This document shows, piece after piece, positions 1 through 8,487 of a DNA stretch of 36,460 bases. The notes beneath the pieces are model-generated. The model worked only from the letters and a program-made list of their open reading frames with translations. It was not told the DNA's origin and searched no databases. The position numbers and the translations under genes were made by a program. Origin of the DNA: Rhizobiales bacterium 32-66-11 (GTDB taxonomy: Bacteria > Pseudomonadota > Alphaproteobacteria > Rhizobiales > Xanthobacteraceae); assembly GCA_002304505.1 (NCBI GenBank), contig NCEH01000063.1, forward strand, positions 1-36,460, written 5' to 3'. Position 1 is the first letter of the stretch, and every line of letters begins with the position of its first letter.

Positions 1-917
1 GGGGTGGTGTCGGAGAGTTCGTTCAGGCGCTTGAGGTCGATGTCCACGCCGGCGCGCCCGGCGATGGCGGTGAGATGGACGATGCCGTTGGTGGACCCGC
101 CGATGGCGAGCAGCACCCGGATCGCGTTCTCGATCGACTTCTCGGTAATGATATCGCGGATGGTGATGCCCGCCCGCGCCAGGGCCAGCGCAGCGGCGCC
201 CGAGGCCTCGGCGGCGCGGAGGCGGTCGGCATGCACCGCGGGAATTGCGGCGGTGCCGGGCAGCATGATGCCCAGGGCCTCGGCGATCGAAGCCATGGTG
301 CTGGCGGTGCCCATCACCGCGCAGGTGCCGGTGGTGGTGGCGAGATTGCCTTCCACCTCGCCGATGGTCGCGTCATCGATCTCGCCGGATCGGTATTTCG
401 CCCAGAACCGGCGGCAGTCCGTACAGGCCCCGAGCCGCTCGCCGCGCCACCGGCCGGTCATCATGGGGCCGGTGACCAATTGCACCGTGGGCAGGCCCGC
501 CGAGACCGCGCCCATCAGCTGGGCCGGCACGGTCTTGTCGCAGCCCCCGACCAGCACCACCGCATCCATGGGCTGACCGCGGATCATTTCCTCGGTGTCC
601 ATCGACATGAGGTTGCGGAAGAACAGGCTGGTGGGATTGAGGAAGACCTCGCCCAGCGAGATGGTGGGGAATTCCAGCGGCAGGCCACCGGCCGAGAGCA
701 CCCCGCGCTTCACCGCCGCCACCAGTTCAGGCACGTTGCGGTGGCAATTGTTGAACTCGCTGTAAGTCGATGCGATGCCGACCACGGGTTTGTTCAGCAG
801 CGCTTCGGAATAGCCCATCGACCTCGCCATGGAGAGCCTGAGGTAACGGGCGAAATCCCGATCGCCGTAATTGGTGAGCCCGCGGGCCAGGCCGACGGGG
901 GAGGGGTCTTCGCTCAT
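1..917 (-). CDS. IlvD/Edd-family sugar-acid dehydratase (N-terminal part, runs off window)
   Basis: Encodes the N-terminal ~305 residues of a dihydroxy-acid/sugar-acid dehydratase; the rest lies beyond the left edge. The ATG is at 917. Cysteine motifs typical of the Fe-S cluster of this family are visible: FNNCHRN, VGGCDKTVPAQLMG and TGTCAVMGTASTMASIAEALG (the last split here only for description). Members dehydrate either dihydroxy-acids (IlvD) or aldonic acids such as arabonate, xylonate or 6-phosphogluconate. The neighbours, a GntR regulator 17 bp upstream on the same strand and a divergent transporter plus lactonase, favour a sugar-acid substrate over branched-chain amino-acid synthesis. 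With the keto-deoxy-acid dehydratase and semialdehyde dehydrogenase further right, arabonate/galactonate-type dehydration is a reasonable inference. The exact substrate is not readable from the sequence. Confidence 0.9.
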   Translation of the reverse strand, partial: MSEDPSPVGLARGLTNYGDRDFARYLRLSMARSMGYSEALLNKPVVGIASTYSEFNNCHRNVPELVAAVKRGVLSAGGLPLEFPTISLGEVFLNPTSLFFRNLMSMDTEEMIRGQPMDAVVLVGGCDKTVPAQLMGAVSAGLPTVQLVTGPMMTGRWRGERLGACTDCRRFWAKYRSGEIDDATIGEVEGNLATTTGTCAVMGTASTMASIAEALGIMLPGTAAIPAVHADRLRAAEASGAAALALARAGITIRDIITEKSIENAIRVLLAIGGSTNGIVHLTAIAGRAGVDIDLKRLNELSDTT

Positions 918-934
918 CTCGGTCAAGCTCGGAT

Positions 935-1657
935 CTAGAGGGACTCGCGGGGAACCTGGCCGAATGCGCGCAGATACGCCGCTTTGGAGGCGGGGAGGTG
1001 GTTGCGGCACAAGTGCACCAGGAGATCACTGTCCAGCGCTTCGATGGCGGCGATCATGGCATGGTGTTCCTTGCGCGCGGCTTCGCGTTCGTGCGGGGCG
1101 GTGAGCACCAGGAAACGGATGCCATGGGCGCGCTGGGCAGCGGCCGTGATGGCGTCCGAGAGGAAGACATTGCGGCAGCAGCTGAACAGCTTGCGGTGGA
1201 AGGCGAGATTGGCGCGGAAGATCGCGGCGACGTCGCCGGCGGCGATCGCCCTGTCATGGGCCGCCTGAAGGGCCTTCAGCTCGGCCAGGTCGTCCGGCGG
1301 CATCGGAAGCGCGATCAAGCGCGCCGCCTCGGCCTCCAGCAGCCCGCGCAGAACGTAGAGTTGCTCGACCTCGTCGACGGTATAGCTGCGCACCTGGGCG
1401 CCACGGTTCGGGATACGCTCGATCAGGCCCATCCGATCGAGTTCGATCAGCGCCTGACGGGCGAGATGCCGCGTCGCCCCGAAGCGGGCGATCAGATCCT
1501 CCTCGATCAACCGCTCGCGCGGGTGCAGGCGCCCCAGGACGATATCTTCCTCCAATGCGGCCACCATGGCCTCGAGGGAAGCCGGCTCCGGCTTTCCGGC
1601 GGTGCGGCCATCGCTGCCGGAAGGGCCGGCGGGCGCAGCGCGAACGGTTCTCGTCAA
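935..1657 (-). CDS. GntR-family transcriptional regulator (FCD ligand-binding domain)
   Basis: A 240-residue regulator if the TTG at 1657 is used; an in-frame ATG at 1567 (MVAALEEDIVLG) gives ~210 residues and starts closer to the usual family N-terminus, so the start is uncertain. The N-terminal winged helix shows LHPRERLIEEDLIARFGAT followed by ARQALIELDRMGLIERIPNRG. The remainder (from EVEQLYVLRGLLEAEAARLI) is an all-helical FCD domain, which in this family binds small carboxylates and sugar acids. The gene sits 17 bp upstream of the IlvD/Edd dehydratase and is divergent from the MFS transporter, so it probably regulates both directions from the shared 1658-1914 intergenic region. The inducer is unknown. 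Confidence 0.88.
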   Translation of the reverse strand: MTRTVRAAPAGPSGSDGRTAGKPEPASLEAMVAALEEDIVLGRLHPRERLIEEDLIARFGATRHLARQALIELDRMGLIERIPNRGAQVRSYTVDEVEQLYVLRGLLEAEAARLIALPMPPDDLAELKALQAAHDRAIAAGDVAAIFRANLAFHRKLFSCCRNVFLSDAITAAAQRAHGIRFLVLTAPHEREAARKEHHAMIAAIEALDSDLLVHLCRNHLPASKAAYLRAFGQVPRESL

Positions 1658-1739
1658 CCCAAAGCTCCTGTCGCTGGAACGCTCTCAGCACACCTTCATA
1701 CACCAACGTCAAGGCGCCACGACCGTCAAGATAATTATC

Positions 1740-1780
1740 GCCGAGATTATTGACAATCTAATTGACGCGAAATTTTGTGC
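1740..1780. promoter_or_regulatory. Putative overlapping divergent promoters between GntR regulator and MFS gene
   Basis: In the 257-bp divergent gap a TTGACA at 1750-1755 could be a rightward -35, with AT-rich AATTTT at 1771-1776 downstream (spacing about 15). The same bases read on the minus strand give TTGTCA, followed 17 nt later by TATCTT, a plausible leftward promoter for the regulator. Shared promoter bases between a GntR regulator and its target are common. No clear operator palindrome is identified. The rest of the gap shows no gene. Confidence 0.3.
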
Positions 1781-1914
1781 CTCCTACGGTGTCGTCCCAT
1801 CGCGATGCTGCGCCAACTCGTCCGAAGGGCGCTCATGCGAACCAAAATAAAAATAGGGGTGCGCACTCCTGAGAGCCGCTGAAGGCGGTCCAGATGCGTA
1901 TGAGGGAGACGAAA

Positions 1915-3207
1915 ATGAGTATTACACCTGCAACTGACAGATCTGTGCCCGCAGAAGACCTGAGCCTGAGTGGATTTTTTCGGAATATGACCCCGCCGGA
2001 GCGGCGTACATTCTGGGCCTGCTTCATGGGCTGGGCCCTTGACGCCATGGATTTCATGATCTACCCGCTGGTGATCGGCACGATCATCGCCATGTGGCAG
2101 GTGGATCGCGGCATGGCGGGCCTTGCGGTGACCGGAACCCTCATCGTCTCCGCGCTCGGCGGCTGGCTCGCGGGCTTCCTCTCCGACCGGATCGGGCGGG
2201 TGCGGACCCTTCAGATCACCATTCTCTGGTTCTCCGTCTTCACCCTGCTGTGCGCCTTCGCCCAGAATTTCGAGCAGCTGATGATCATCCGCGCCCTGCT
2301 CGGGCTTGGTTTCGGCGGCGAATGGGCCGCTGGCGCCGTGCTGATCGGGGAGACCATCCGGGCGCAGTATCGCGGCCGCGCGGTGGGCACGGTCCAATCG
2401 GGCTGGGCCGTGGGCTGGGGCGCCGCCGTGCTGCTTCAGGCGGTCTGCTACACCTTGCTGCCGCCCGAGGTGGCGTGGCGCTGGATGTTCGGCCTTGGCG
2501 CGATCCCCGCCTTGCTGATCTTCTTCCTGCGCCGCTATGTGGAAGAGCCGCAAGTTTCGGTGGTTTCCCGCCAGTTGGACAGCAAGACCAGGGATCGCCC
2601 CTCGCTGTGGGAGATCTTCTCTCCCGGCGTCCTGAAGATCACGCTCCTGACATCCCTGCTCTGCACGGGCGCGCAGGGCGGTTACTACGCAGTGACCACC
2701 TGGCTGCCCACCTATCTGCGCGTGGAACGCGGGCTGACGGTGGTGGGCTCCACCGGCTATCTCGCCCTGCTCATCCTCGGCAGCTTCATCGGCTATGTCT
2801 GGGGCGCCTATCTCGCGGACCGCATCGGCCGGCGCCGCCTATTCATCCTGTTTTCGATCCTCGCCTCGATCCTGGTGATCGCCTACACGCAGCTCCCCCT
2901 GTCCAATCAGGTGATGCTGTATCTGGGCTTCCCGCTGGGCATTTGCGCCTCGGGCTATTTCTCCGGTCTCGGGGCCTTCCTCACCGAGCTGTTCCCGACC
3001 CGTCTGCGGGGTTCCGGCCAGGGATTCGCCTATAATTTTGGGCGCGGCATCGGTGCTTTATTCCCGGCTTTGGTGGGTTTCCTCTCGTCCCAGATGGCCC
3101 TTTCCAGTGCCATTGCGATCTTTGCCGTGCTCGCTTACGGACTGCTGCTTGTGGGTGCGCTGGCTCTGCCGGAGACCCGTGGAAAGGTGCTGCACCCCGA
3201 TGAATGA
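1915..3207 (+). CDS. MFS transporter, aromatic/organic-acid symporter type
   Basis: A 430-residue major facilitator superfamily permease, predicted inner membrane with 12 helices. The ATG at 1915 is chosen because AGGGAG lies about 8 nt upstream; an in-frame ATG at 1894 would add seven residues. Family signs: GWALDAMDFMIYPLV in helix 1, the loop 2-3 signature GWLAGFLSDRIGRVRTLQ, the acidic ALLGLGFGGEWAAGAVLIGE in helix 4, and a second DRIGRRRLF loop in the C-terminal half. These resemble the aromatic acid:H+ symporter and sialate/carboxylate branches. The stop overlaps the start of the amidohydrolase gene by 8 bp, so the two are co-transcribed. It probably imports the sugar acid or lactone processed by the neighbouring hydrolase and dehydratase; the substrate is inferred only from context. 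Confidence 0.88.
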   Translation: MSITPATDRSVPAEDLSLSGFFRNMTPPERRTFWACFMGWALDAMDFMIYPLVIGTIIAMWQVDRGMAGLAVTGTLIVSALGGWLAGFLSDRIGRVRTLQITILWFSVFTLLCAFAQNFEQLMIIRALLGLGFGGEWAAGAVLIGETIRAQYRGRAVGTVQSGWAVGWGAAVLLQAVCYTLLPPEVAWRWMFGLGAIPALLIFFLRRYVEEPQVSVVSRQLDSKTRDRPSLWEIFSPGVLKITLLTSLLCTGAQGGYYAVTTWLPTYLRVERGLTVVGSTGYLALLILGSFIGYVWGAYLADRIGRRRLFILFSILASILVIAYTQLPLSNQVMLYLGFPLGICASGYFSGLGAFLTELFPTRLRGSGQGFAYNFGRGIGALFPALVGFLSSQMALSSAIAIFAVLAYGLLLVGALALPETRGKVLHPDE

Positions 3208-4093
3208 TCCGATAGCCCAAAAGGGGGAGCCGCCGGCCTGTCCCGGGCCGGATCCCCGGCCCCATGGAGCGACGCGCTTCAAGGCGCCGGCAGGGGCGGT
3301 GGACACGCACGCCCATGTCATCGGCGCGCCGCCGGACCATCCCTTGATGCCGAACCGGAGCTACACCGCTCCGGTCGCCACGGCCGCCGATTATCTCGGC
3401 ATGCTGGATGCCACCGGCATGACCTATGGCGTGCTCATCCAGGTAAGCGTCCATGGCACCGACAACCGGCTGATGCTGGAAACGCTGCGGGCCAACCCGG
3501 CCCGCCTGCGGGGCGTGGCGGTGGCGGACCTCGGCCTGCCGGACGCCGCTTATGCGGAGATGAAGGCGGCGGGGATCGCCGGGTTGCGCATCAATGCGCT
3601 GTTCGGCGGCGGGGTCAGCCTCGACCTCATGGAGCGCTACGGAGACTTGTGCGCCGAGATGGGCTGGCACCTCCAGTTCCTTCTGGATGCGCGGGACCTG
3701 GGCGAACTCGGGCCGCGCATCCGGAAGCTGCGCGTGCCCGCGGTGGTGGACCACATGGGCCATTTTCCGGCGTCGGAAGGCATCGAGCACCCCGGCTTCC
3801 AGGAACTCCTGCGGCTGGTGGCGGAAGGCGGCTGGGTCAAGCTTTCCGGCGCCTACCGCCTTTCGGTCGAGGGCGCGCCCTATCGGGACACGACCCCGCT
3901 GGCGCGCGCGCTGGTCGAGGTCGCGCCCGAGCGGTGCGTCTGGGGTTCGGACTGGCCGCATGTCTCCACCTGGACACCCATGCCCAATGTCGGCGACCTG
4001 CTTGACCTGCTGGCCGACTGGGTTCCCGACGAAGCCACGCGCAATCGCATCCTCACGGACAACGCACACCGCCTCTACGGCTTCAAATCCTAA
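3200..4093 (+). CDS. Amidohydrolase-2 family protein (COG3618 lactonase/isomerase type)
   Basis: A 297-residue TIM-barrel metal-dependent hydrolase. The ATG at 3200 overlaps the MFS stop; the reading frame stays open further upstream but inside the MFS gene, so upstream starts are rejected. The first metal motif is VDTHAHVIG near residue 35. Later landmarks are VDHMGHFPAS, WVKLSGAYR and CVWGSDWPHVSTWTP, and the gene ends NAHRLYGF. This pattern is that of the COG3618 group, which includes 2-pyrone-4,6-dicarboxylate lactonase (LigI), 4-sulfomuconolactone hydrolase and D-galactarolactone isomerase. Co-transcription with an organic-acid MFS and divergence from a sugar-acid dehydratase favour a sugar-acid lactone substrate. 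PDC-type aromatic catabolism is the main alternative. Confidence 0.85.
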   Translation: MNDPIAQKGEPPACPGPDPRPHGATRFKAPAGAVDTHAHVIGAPPDHPLMPNRSYTAPVATAADYLGMLDATGMTYGVLIQVSVHGTDNRLMLETLRANPARLRGVAVADLGLPDAAYAEMKAAGIAGLRINALFGGGVSLDLMERYGDLCAEMGWHLQFLLDARDLGELGPRIRKLRVPAVVDHMGHFPASEGIEHPGFQELLRLVAEGGWVKLSGAYRLSVEGAPYRDTTPLARALVEVAPERCVWGSDWPHVSTWTPMPNVGDLLDLLADWVPDEATRNRILTDNAHRLYGFKS

Positions 4094-4171
4094 AACATGC
4101 GTCTGGCCGGCCCCTCGGGGATCGGCCGGCGCCTCGGCTGGGAGTAGCACTCCGCGGGGAAGCGGCAGGTT

Positions 4172-4199
4172 GGCGGGCCGACCCTTCAGGTCGCCCGCC
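4172..4199. terminator. Strong GC hairpin between convergent genes
   Basis: GGCGGGC-c-GACC pairs with GGTC-GCCCGCC around a CTTCA loop, giving 11 base pairs with a single bulge. It sits in the 133-bp gap between the convergent amidohydrolase and permease genes. There is no T-run on either side, so it may be a bidirectional pause/terminator or a simple barrier hairpin. A second, weaker GGCCG...CGGCC inverted repeat lies at about 4107-4129. Confidence 0.45.
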
Positions 4200-4226
4200 G
4201 GTTCGACACGCCAGTCTGCGTGAGCT

Positions 4227-5060
4227 CTAGCGGATGCCGGCGCGCAGGAAGGCCTGGATGAACTGGCGCTGGAAGATGAGGAAGGCGATCATCAGCGGCG
4301 CCACCACCATGAGCGTCGCGGCGCTGATGATGGAGATGTTCACCCCGCTTTCCGGTGCGCCGAACAGCGAGAGGCCCACGGTGAGCGGGCGCGTGTCCGC
4401 GGAATTTGTCACGATCAGCGGCCAGAGGAAGTTGTTCCAATGGGTCGCGACCGAGACCAGGGCATAAGCAAGATAGACCGGCCGGCTCGCGGGCACATAG
4501 ACCCGCCAGAGCACCCCCAGCCAGGAGCAACCTTCCACGCGCGCCGCCTCTTCCAACTCCAGCGGCACGGACTTGAACGCCTGCCGCAACAGGAAAATGC
4601 CGAAGGCGCTCGCGACATAAGGCAGGCCCATGCCGGCGATGGAATCCAGCAAAGCGAGGCGCGAGACCATGGCGTAATTCTCGACGATCAAGACCTCCGG
4701 CAGGATGAACAGCTGAAGCAGGACCAGCACGAACAGCGCCTCGCGTCCGGGAAAGCGGAAGCGGGCGAAGGCATAGCCGGCAAGTGTGCACAAGATGAGC
4801 TGGCCCACGAGCGTAAAGGTCACCAGCAGCAGCGTGTTAAGCGTGTAGGTGAGCCAGGGCGCGGCAGCCCAGGCGGCGCGGTAATTCTCAAAGGTGAGCG
4901 GGGACGCGAGCGAGAAATCGAGCGCCTGGCCCGGCGGATGGAGCGAGGCCCAGGCGGCGAACAGCAGGGGCGCGATCCAGACCAGCGCGAGCAGCCACGC
5001 GCCCACGGCGTCCAGCGCTTCGCTCCAGCGGATCGGATGGCGAGAGGCGTGCGCGGTCAT
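4227..5060 (-). CDS. Carbohydrate ABC transporter permease (UgpE/MalG type)
   Basis: A 277-residue inner-membrane permease, last gene of the minus-strand importer operon. Its ATG at 5060 overlaps the end of the preceding permease gene by 4 bp. Hydrophobic segments begin at WLLALVWIAPLLFAAWASL. The EAA motif that contacts the ATPase reads EEAARVEGCSWLGVLWRVYV, and the protein ends FQRQFIQAFLRAGIR, typical of the CUT1 MalG/UgpE C-terminus. It forms the transmembrane pore with the upstream UgpA-like partner. Glycerol-3-phosphate, polyol or oligosaccharide import are all possible. Confidence 0.9.
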   Translation of the reverse strand: MTAHASRHPIRWSEALDAVGAWLLALVWIAPLLFAAWASLHPPGQALDFSLASPLTFENYRAAWAAAPWLTYTLNTLLLVTFTLVGQLILCTLAGYAFARFRFPGREALFVLVLLQLFILPEVLIVENYAMVSRLALLDSIAGMGLPYVASAFGIFLLRQAFKSVPLELEEAARVEGCSWLGVLWRVYVPASRPVYLAYALVSVATHWNNFLWPLIVTNSADTRPLTVGLSLFGAPESGVNISIISAATLMVVAPLMIAFLIFQRQFIQAFLRAGIR

Positions 5061-5998
5061 CGGTAGTGGATCCGCTTCTCGACGATGGTGAACTGGAACA
5101 CGGCGACGGCCCCGAGCACCAGCAGCACCAGCACCGTCAAGGCTGTGGCATGGGCCGGGTCGAAATAGGAGAAAGCCATCTCCCATATCCAGTAGAGGAC
5201 GAGCTTGGTTGCATTGTCCGGGCCGCCCTTGGTCAGGATGAACAAATGGTCGATGAGCTTCACCGAATTGATGAGCGCATTGATGAAGATGAACGCCGTG
5301 GTCGGCATCAGCAGCGGCAGCAGAACGCGGCGCAGATAGGTGAGGCGCCCGGCGCCCTCCACTTGCGCCGCCTCCTTGAGGTCGGGCGGAATGGTCTGCA
5401 ATGCAGCCAGATAGAAGATCATGAAGAAGCCCGCCTCCTTCCACACCGTCACGACGATGATCGCCCAGAGCGCGGTTTGCGGCTGGCCGAGCCAGTTGAC
5501 GGGCGGCAGGCCGAACAGGCCGGTGAAACTGTCGATCACCCCGAGGCCGGGCGTGTAGAAGAACAGCCAGAGGTTGGCCGCGGCGATCATGGGCAGGATG
5601 GTCGGGGTGAAATAAGCGCCGCGCACGAACCCGCGCAGCGGCAGGCGGGCGTCCGCCCACAGGGCCATCACCAGCGCCAGCGCGATGGAGAGCGGGATCG
5701 TCACGCCGGCATAGAGCAGATTATTGCCCACCACGGTCCAGAAGGTCGGGTCATGGATGAGGTCCAGATAATTCTCGACGCCGTTGAACACGGACGGCCG
5801 GCGCGCGGTGCCGCGCGAATGCAGGCTCGCCCAGAAGGTCGCGGCGGTGGGCAGGAAAGCGAACAGCGTCAGCAGGGTCAGCGCCGGCGCGAGCAGCATC
5901 CAGCCATACAGGGCATGGCGGCGGCGCTGCTGTCGCGCGATCGGATCCAGCACGCGTGTCGGGGCACCGGTCTCGGGCATGGGCGGCTTTTTCGGCAA
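5057..5998 (-). CDS. Carbohydrate ABC transporter permease (UgpA/MalF type)
   Basis: A 313-residue permease using TTG at 5998; an in-frame ATG at 5980 (MPETGAPTR) is a reasonable alternative, since neither has a good ribosome-binding site. The first membrane helix is WMLLAPALTLLTLFAFLP. The EAA loop reads LKEAAQVEGAGRLTYLRRVLLP, with the conserved glycine. ALINSVKLIDHLFILTKGGP is the usual motif before the last helices of CUT1 family permeases. It lies 45 bp downstream of the binding-protein gene and overlaps the second permease by 4 bp. It pairs with that permease to form the translocation channel. Confidence 0.9.
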   Translation of the reverse strand: MPKKPPMPETGAPTRVLDPIARQQRRRHALYGWMLLAPALTLLTLFAFLPTAATFWASLHSRGTARRPSVFNGVENYLDLIHDPTFWTVVGNNLLYAGVTIPLSIALALVMALWADARLPLRGFVRGAYFTPTILPMIAAANLWLFFYTPGLGVIDSFTGLFGLPPVNWLGQPQTALWAIIVVTVWKEAGFFMIFYLAALQTIPPDLKEAAQVEGAGRLTYLRRVLLPLLMPTTAFIFINALINSVKLIDHLFILTKGGPDNATKLVLYWIWEMAFSYFDPAHATALTVLVLLVLGAVAVFQFTIVEKRIHYR

Positions 5999-6043
5999 TG
6001 CGGGGGGCGAACCTTCCGCCCCCCGGCTCGTTTCGCGGAAAGA

Positions 6044-7312
6044 TCAGTGCTTGTAGGGCTTGAGCAACTGGTCGGCGGTGGCCTGGGCGGCCTTGAGCGC
6101 TTCGGCGGGGCTCTTGGTCCCGGTCAGCGCCGCCTGCACGGCATTGTTCAGCGCCTCGCGCACCCGGGCGGTCTCCCAGGTGGAGAATTCGGCGATGGCG
6201 ACCTTGAGCTGGTCGCGGGCGACGAGGGCCTGCGGGAAGTCCTTGCCGTAGGCTTTCAGCTTCTCGGTTTCATAGGCGGCCGGGCTCACGCCCACATAGC
6301 CGGTGGCGATGGACCAGTCGGCGGCGCGCTCGGGCGCGGTCATGTAGCGGATGAGCTTGAGGGAGGCGGCGCGCTCCGCCTCGGAGGCGTTCTTGAACAG
6401 GTAGAAATTGCCGCCGCCGGTGGGCGAGCCGGGCTGTTTGTGGGCCGGAAGCTCGGCGACGCCGAAATCGAACTTCGCTTCCTTCTTCACGGCGGTAAGG
6501 TTGCCGGTGGTGTGCCACATCATGGCCGTCTGGCCCTGAACGAAGGCCTGGCGTAGCGTGCCCCATTCCACGAGGCCGGCGGGCGAGATCTTGGCGTCGG
6601 TGGTGAGCGACCGCCAGAAGGCGAGCGCCTCGACGACCGCCGGATCATCGAAAGAGACGCTGGCGCCGTCCTTGCTCATCAGTTCCTTGCCGTTCTGGAT
6701 GGCGAAGCACTGGAACATCCAATAGGGATAGCCGGTGCCCGGCACCATGAGGCCGTAGCGGCCGTCCTTGGTGAGCTTCTTGCCCATGGTCACCAGCTCG
6801 TCCCAGGTCCGCGGCGGCTTCTCGGGGTCAAGCCCCGCCTCGCGGAACATGTCCTTGTTGTAGAACATGACGATGGTGGAGCGCTGGAAGGGGATGCCCC
6901 AGGTCTTGCCCTCGACGCGGCTATTGGCCATCAGCGCGGGATAGAAGCCGGCGAGCCAGGCCTTCTCGTCGTCGGTCTTCACCACATCCTCGAACGGAAC
7001 GATGAGGTCCTGTTCCACGAGGTCATAGGCGTCGATGGAGAACAGCACGGAGAGCTGGGCCGGCTGGCCGCTCTTGAGCGCCGCCAAAGCGCGCACGCGG
7101 GTGTCATCATAATTGCCGGCATAGACGGCATTGACGTGAACCTCCGGATTCTCCTTCTCGAACCCCGAGATCATGTCGTCGATGACCTTCGTCAGCGGCC
7201 CGCCGACGGCGATCGGATAATACATCGTCAGCTCGGTCTTCGCGAAGGCCGGCATCGTTGCGGCAACGAGCAGGCTCGCCGCCGTGGCGGCGGCGGTGAA
7301 GAAACGTCTCAT
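6044..7312 (-). CDS. Extracellular solute-binding protein, UgpB-like (family 1)
   Basis: A 422-residue periplasmic binding protein. The ATG at 7312 (MRRFFTAAATAASLL) is preceded by AAGGAC at 8 nt and starts a clear Sec signal peptide ending near PAFAKTELT. The reading frame is open further upstream but without signal-peptide character, so longer starts are rejected. Recognisable segments: MISGFEKENPEVHVNAVYAG, WGIPFQRSTIVMFYNKDMF and PRTWDELVTMGKKLTKDGRYG. These resemble UgpB (glycerol-3-phosphate/glycerophosphocholine) and related sugar-binding proteins. It captures the substrate for the permease pair encoded just downstream. The ligand cannot be fixed from sequence alone. Confidence 0.9.
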   Translation of the reverse strand: MRRFFTAAATAASLLVAATMPAFAKTELTMYYPIAVGGPLTKVIDDMISGFEKENPEVHVNAVYAGNYDDTRVRALAALKSGQPAQLSVLFSIDAYDLVEQDLIVPFEDVVKTDDEKAWLAGFYPALMANSRVEGKTWGIPFQRSTIVMFYNKDMFREAGLDPEKPPRTWDELVTMGKKLTKDGRYGLMVPGTGYPYWMFQCFAIQNGKELMSKDGASVSFDDPAVVEALAFWRSLTTDAKISPAGLVEWGTLRQAFVQGQTAMMWHTTGNLTAVKKEAKFDFGVAELPAHKQPGSPTGGGNFYLFKNASEAERAASLKLIRYMTAPERAADWSIATGYVGVSPAAYETEKLKAYGKDFPQALVARDQLKVAIAEFSTWETARVREALNNAVQAALTGTKSPAEALKAAQATADQLLKPYKH

Positions 7313-7365
7313 GGTCAGTGTCCTTCTGGCCTTGGGGGAACGCATACAAGGTGAAAGGGAAGGGG

Positions 7366-8487
7366 TCAGACCGCTGGGGGCGCGGCCGTCTCTTGCGCGG
7401 GCTGGGATTTGGCGTTCGTTCGCGGCCCGGCACCTGCGCAGATGCTCCGGCCGCTGTCGCGGTCGAACCAATGGGTGGCGTGTTCGGCCCAGGACAAGGA
7501 ATGGGCCGTACCGGGGGCCGGGTCGATCCGGCCGGGGACGCGGGCGATGAGCTGGGCCCCGCCCTCGATCTGGAGATAGACGAAGGTCTCGGCGCCCAGG
7601 AATTCGCTGGCCACCACCGTCGCCGGCAGCCGACCGGTGCCCGCAGGCTCGAGGCGAAGGGCCTCCGCGCGCACGCCCGCCATCAGCTGCGCGCGGGCAT
7701 GGCCCTCCGGCGGCTCGGGCACGCCCAAAAGCTCCGCCGGGATCAGCGTCATGGGCGGCGAGCCGATGAAACTTGCGGCAAAAGCGGAGGCCGGCGCCTC
7801 ATAGAGCGCGGCGGGCGTGCCCTCCTGCTCGATCCGGCCCTGGCGCATGAGGATGACATGGTCCGCCATGCCCATCGCCTCGGTCTGGTCGTGGGTGACA
7901 TAGACCACGGTCATGCCGAGCCGGCGTTGCAGCGCGCGGATCTCCTGGCGCACGGAATGGCGCAGCTTGGCGTCGAGGTTGGAGAGCGGCTCGTCCATCA
8001 GGCACAAGGGATGGTCGGCGACGATGGCGCGGGCGAGCGCCACGCGCTGGCGCTGGCCGCCGGACAGGTGCGCGGGCTTGCGCGCATCCAGCCCCTCAAG
8101 GCCGGTGAGGGCGAGCGCGTCCTTCAGCTTGCGGTCCCGCTCCGCCCGCGGCACATGGCGCACCCTGAGGCCGAACACGATGTTCTCCGCCACCGAGAGA
8201 TGGGGAAACAGCGCATAGGATTGAAATACGATGGATAGCCCGCGTGCGGACGGCGGCAGCGCGGTGACGTCGCGGCCGTCGATTTCGACCCGCCCGCGGT
8301 CCGGCGTCTCCAGCCCGGCGATGAGGCGCAGCGTGGTGGACTTGCCGCAGCCGGACGGGCCGAGCAGCACGGTGAACCCGCCGCGCGGAATGGCGAGGGA
8401 GAGATCGTCGACCCCGCCGCCGCCGTCGAACAGGCGGGTCACGCCGTGCAGGCGGACGAAATCCCCAGTGGTGGCGTGCGCGCTCAT
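7366..8487 (-). CDS. ABC transporter ATP-binding protein (UgpC/MalK type)
   Basis: A 373-residue ATPase with a GAGGAA ribosome-binding site before the ATG at 8487; the start overlaps the DeoR regulator stop by 4 bp. All nucleotide-binding motifs are present: Walker A GPSGCGKSTT, signature LSGGQRQRVALARA, Walker B CLMDEPLSNLDAK and the H-loop VTHDQTEAMG. The C-terminal ~120 residues form the TOBE/regulatory domain found in MalK and UgpC. It powers the CUT1 importer encoded downstream. The position directly after the regulator implies co-expression and likely substrate-controlled induction. Confidence 0.93.
   Translation of the reverse strand: MSAHATTGDFVRLHGVTRLFDGGGGVDDLSLAIPRGGFTVLLGPSGCGKSTTLRLIAGLETPDRGRVEIDGRDVTALPPSARGLSIVFQSYALFPHLSVAENIVFGLRVRHVPRAERDRKLKDALALTGLEGLDARKPAHLSGGQRQRVALARAIVADHPLCLMDEPLSNLDAKLRHSVRQEIRALQRRLGMTVVYVTHDQTEAMGMADHVILMRQGRIEQEGTPAALYEAPASAFAASFIGSPPMTLIPAELLGVPEPPEGHARAQLMAGVRAEALRLEPAGTGRLPATVVASEFLGAETFVYLQIEGGAQLIARVPGRIDPAPGTAHSLSWAEHATHWFDRDSGRSICAGAGPRTNAKSQPAQETAAPPAV

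Noticed and set aside
3038..3199. Upstream extension of the amidohydrolase frame
   Set aside because: It lies inside the MFS gene and shows no family similarity; the ATG at 3200 gives the usual N-terminus.
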